The notes beneath the pieces are model-generated. The model was not told the origin of the DNA. It searched no databases and saw only the letters and a list, made by a program, of their open reading frames with translations. A program made the translations under genes and the position numbers. From Terriglobia bacterium (GTDB lineage Bacteria > Acidobacteriota > Terriglobia > Terriglobales > Acidobacteriaceae), in contig JAIQEU010000016.1 in assembly GCA_020073665.1 (NCBI GenBank), forward strand, positions 124,001 through 188,000: DNA of 64,000 bases, given 5' to 3'. Positions 62,134 through 64,000 of this stretch are shown piece after piece (within the stretch, counting starts at the first letter, position 1; each line of letters opens with the position of its first letter).

Positions 62134-62182
62134 AGTTGTAGCTCCTGTAGCGAGGTCGAGCTTTAGGATAACAGAGAGTGCA

Positions 62183-62246
62183 CGGTAGTCAGGGGGCAGT
62201 GGTGAGGAGTCAGCGCCGGCTCCTGACTACTGACTCCTGCCTACCG
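62183..62246. repeat. Large imperfect palindrome, GTAGTCAG type
   Basis: Arms CGGTAGTCAGGGGGCAGT (62183-62200) and ACTGACTCCTGCCTACCG (62229-62246) are inverted copies with a GC-rich centre, in the divergent spacer between aguB and the DHS-like gene. Both promoters must also lie here. Confidence 0.7.
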
Positions 62247-62292
62247 TTCTAGTAAAGTAATCCTTCGACATAATCCAGCTGGAGGTGTGATC

Positions 62293-63396
62293 TTGAAGAA
62301 TGGCAATCATCATGACGGTGCGGGTATCGAGCGCAAACTGCACGATCCGATTGAAGACCGGCTGATTCCGCTGGAGCCGCTCGACCTTACCCAGGTGCGT
62401 TCCATCGACGACCTGGTACGGGCCATGGCCAAAACGGCCTTCACCGGGCGACAGGTGGGCGAGGCAGCCGACGTCCTTGAAGCGATGGCGCGCGACCAGG
62501 ACTGCTTCGTGGTGATGACCCTGGCGGGTGCCATGACCGTGGCCAAGCAGGGGCTGATCATCGCCGAATTGATTGATCGCGGCATTGTCAATGCTATTGT
62601 TTCCACTGGCGCGCTGATGGCGCACGGGCTGGTCGAGGCCACTGGCCGCGCTCACTTCCGCTACAACCCCGACGTTCCTGACACCGAGCTTTATGAACAG
62701 GGATACAACCGGGTTTATGACACGCTGGAACCGGAACAGAACCTGGATGACGTGGAAGAAGTGATGTCGCAAATCCTGGAAGGCTGGGACCACAACGATG
62801 TGGTTTGCTCGTACAAGCTGAACCATGTGATTGGGGAGCACCTGGCGAAGACCGCGAAGGGGCAGCGGGGAATCCTGAAATCAGCCTACGAAAAGGGCGT
62901 GCCGGTGTTCGTGCCGGCGTTTACCGATTCCGAGTTGGGCCTGGACGTGGCGCTGAACAACCGGCTGCGGGAGTCCACCGGCAGGCACAAGCTGCGATTT
63001 GATCCCTTTCTCGACCTGGAACATTTTGCGGCAACCTTGCTGCGGCAGACACGGCTGGGCATCCTGACCATTGGCGGAGGAGTGCCGCGCAATTGGTCGC
63101 AGCAGTTTGGTCCGTTCATCGAGCTGCGGCACCGGCGGCTGGGGGAGAACGTGCCCCTGAAACGCTATCACTACGGCGTGCGGATTTGCCCCGAGCCGGT
63201 GTACTGGGGCGGATTGTCGGGTAGCCCTTACAGTGAAGCCATCTCGTGGGGGAAATTCGTGCCTCCAGCCGAGGGCGGAAAGTTCGGCGAAGTGTTTGTG
63301 GATGCGACCGTGGGGCTACCGCTGATCGTAGCGGCGGTGCTGGAACGGTTAGGCAAGGGCGCCAGCAAAGGGAAAAAAGAGAAGGCTAAGAAATAG
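62293..63396 (+). CDS. Deoxyhypusine synthase-family protein
   Basis: A protein of 367 residues. The NAD-binding fold has MTLAGAMTVAKQGLIIAELI, VSTGALMAHGLVEATG, and VPAFTDSELGLDVALNN; ILTIGGGVPRNW is the glycine-rich site. The segment SPYSEAISWGKFVPPAEG contains the lysine that forms the enzyme-substrate imine in deoxyhypusine synthases. Bacteria lack eIF5A, so homologues act instead as homospermidine or similar aminobutyltransferases; this fits the putrescine genes around it. The TTG at 62293 was chosen for the 7-nt spacing after GGAGG; the GTG at 62287 is too close. Confidence 0.85.
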   Translation: MKNGNHHDGAGIERKLHDPIEDRLIPLEPLDLTQVRSIDDLVRAMAKTAFTGRQVGEAADVLEAMARDQDCFVVMTLAGAMTVAKQGLIIAELIDRGIVNAIVSTGALMAHGLVEATGRAHFRYNPDVPDTELYEQGYNRVYDTLEPEQNLDDVEEVMSQILEGWDHNDVVCSYKLNHVIGEHLAKTAKGQRGILKSAYEKGVPVFVPAFTDSELGLDVALNNRLRESTGRHKLRFDPFLDLEHFAATLLRQTRLGILTIGGGVPRNWSQQFGPFIELRHRRLGENVPLKRYHYGVRICPEPVYWGGLSGSPYSEAISWGKFVPPAEGGKFGEVFVDATVGLPLIVAAVLERLGKGASKGKKEKAKK

Positions 63397-63454
63397 CTGG
63401 TACCTGGTGGTAGCGCCGGCGTCCCGCTGGCCACCAGGAATGTTGGCAAGCACA

Positions 63455-63475
63455 GCGCGGGCGAGTCGCCCGCGC
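63455..63475. repeat. Palindrome GCGCGGGCG/CGCCCGCGC
   Basis: Perfect 9-bp arms with a 3-nt loop, in the 94-bp gap between two convergent polyamine genes. It belongs with the copies at 19176 and 33999. Confidence 0.7.
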
Positions 63476-63490
63476 CCACACAGGCTATTC

Positions 63491-64000
63491 CTAGTCGAAA
63501 ATGAAGATTGCGGCCGCGATTACCGTCGTCCAGAGGCCGCGCTTGTCGCCTACCGCGGATTGAGTGACGTTGGCGGTGCGGACGATTTTGTTGGAGATGC
63601 GATAGATCTCTTTCTTTTCGTCCCACGAGCGGTCGGGATCGAACTCCACGTTCAGCGTAGTCGCCAGCATTTCGGCCGCTAGTTCTTCCGCGTAGTCCCC
63701 GGCGGCGTCTTCGGTTTCCCCAAAAGAGTGGTGTTCGCTGAGGTAGCCGTAGGTATTGCGGTCAGCCGGAATGGCTACTCCGATGCTGGCTGCGAGCAGG
63801 CGGTGCGGTTCGTGGGTGGAATTCTCCGCGACCACGGAGAAGACTACTTCTCCGGGGTGCAAGTAGGTAAGCCCCTGGGAGCGCGGAATCAGCTTGCACT
63901 GGGGCGGAAAAATGGAGGAAACGCGTACCAGGTTTTGTGCCGCAATGCCGGCATCGCGCAACGCCAATTCAAATGAGGTGAGACGTTCGCGGTGTTTGCC
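63491..64000 (-). CDS. pdaD: Pyruvoyl-dependent arginine decarboxylase, 5' end outside window
   Basis: Self-processing enzyme giving agmatine from arginine. The frame is open to the window edge, where it reads [20 protein letters not shown]; about 169 residues are visible. The self-cleavage serine pair is in [17 protein letters not shown]. Then come [27 protein letters not shown] and [20 protein letters not shown] with the metal or substrate contacts of the family, and a beta-strand end TTVIAAAIF. The initiating codon lies beyond 64000. It converges with the DHS-like gene and supplies agmatine to AguA. Confidence 0.9.
   Translation of the reverse strand, partial: GKHRERLTSFELALRDAGIAAQNLVRVSSIFPPQCKLIPRSQGLTYLHPGEVVFSVVAENSTHEPHRLLAASIGVAIPADRNTYGYLSEHHSFGETEDAAGDYAEELAAEMLATTLNVEFDPDRSWDEKKEIYRISNKIVRTANVTQSAVGDKRGLWTTVIAAAIFIFD

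Overview
The window is GC-rich, densely coded bacterial chromosome. It is most likely from an acidobacterium (Acidobacteriota, Koribacter/Terriglobus-like). This rests on gene content, not on a marker gene: a duplicated orphan MacB-type permease (ADOP type), a TIGR03803-type beta-propeller protein with an IPT/TIG domain, a secreted Asp/Arg- and Gly/Tyr-rich protein, a PknB-like kinase fused to a TolB-like propeller, many TPR secretory proteins, and abundant short palindromic intergenic repeats.

Layout. 1-5 kb: 3' part of a cysteine desulfurase gene followed by mnmA (tRNA 2-thiolation), two small envelope proteins, a TlpA-like thioredoxin, a zinc-ribbon protein and an SDR oxidoreductase. 5-9 kb: secreted TPR protein, Asp/Arg-rich protein, outer-membrane barrel, DinB-like remnant and an orphan nuoI. 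9-20.6 kb: metH, Fis-type HTH protein, cvpA, purC, smc (with an extra acidic insert) and an M20 peptidase. 20.9-28.9 kb: START-like secreted protein, quinone-oxidoreductase-like MDR, an ABC-2 exporter pair, a methyltransferase pseudogene, thiO and a TetR regulator. 29-45 kb: membrane/TPR fusion, DUF2059 protein, gpmI, D-2-hydroxyacid dehydrogenase, Ser/Thr kinase, secreted repeat protein, metallopeptidase-TPR protein, FAD oxidoreductase of the spermidine-dehydrogenase type, BON protein and TPR protein. 46-50 kb: ADOP permease and propeller protein.

From 50,316 to 57,446 lies a compact (about 7.1 kb) integrative element inserted in the 3' end of a tRNA-Ser(CGA) gene. It is bounded by a perfect 20-bp direct repeat, carries a tyrosine integrase next to the tRNA, a serine recombinase, an excisionase-like HTH protein and a set of small mostly unrecognised genes (one with DUF4145). 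It has visibly different codon use and lower GC than its flanks.

From 57.6 kb to the end are tadA, a second orphan nuoI, a tandem retropepsin-like protein and a polyamine cluster: pyruvoyl-dependent arginine decarboxylase, agmatine deiminase, N-carbamoylputrescine amidase and a deoxyhypusine-synthase-family enzyme. Together these would give arginine -> agmatine -> N-carbamoylputrescine -> putrescine, possibly then homospermidine or another aminobutylated product. The spermidine-dehydrogenase-like FAD enzyme at 41.7 kb could be the catabolic counterpart.

A recurrent theme is the many dispersed imperfect palindromes and low-complexity repeats between genes. In at least two genes (metH and agmatine deiminase) similar repeat sequence appears to sit in frame inside the coding region. 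All functional calls come from reading motifs; no database search was possible.
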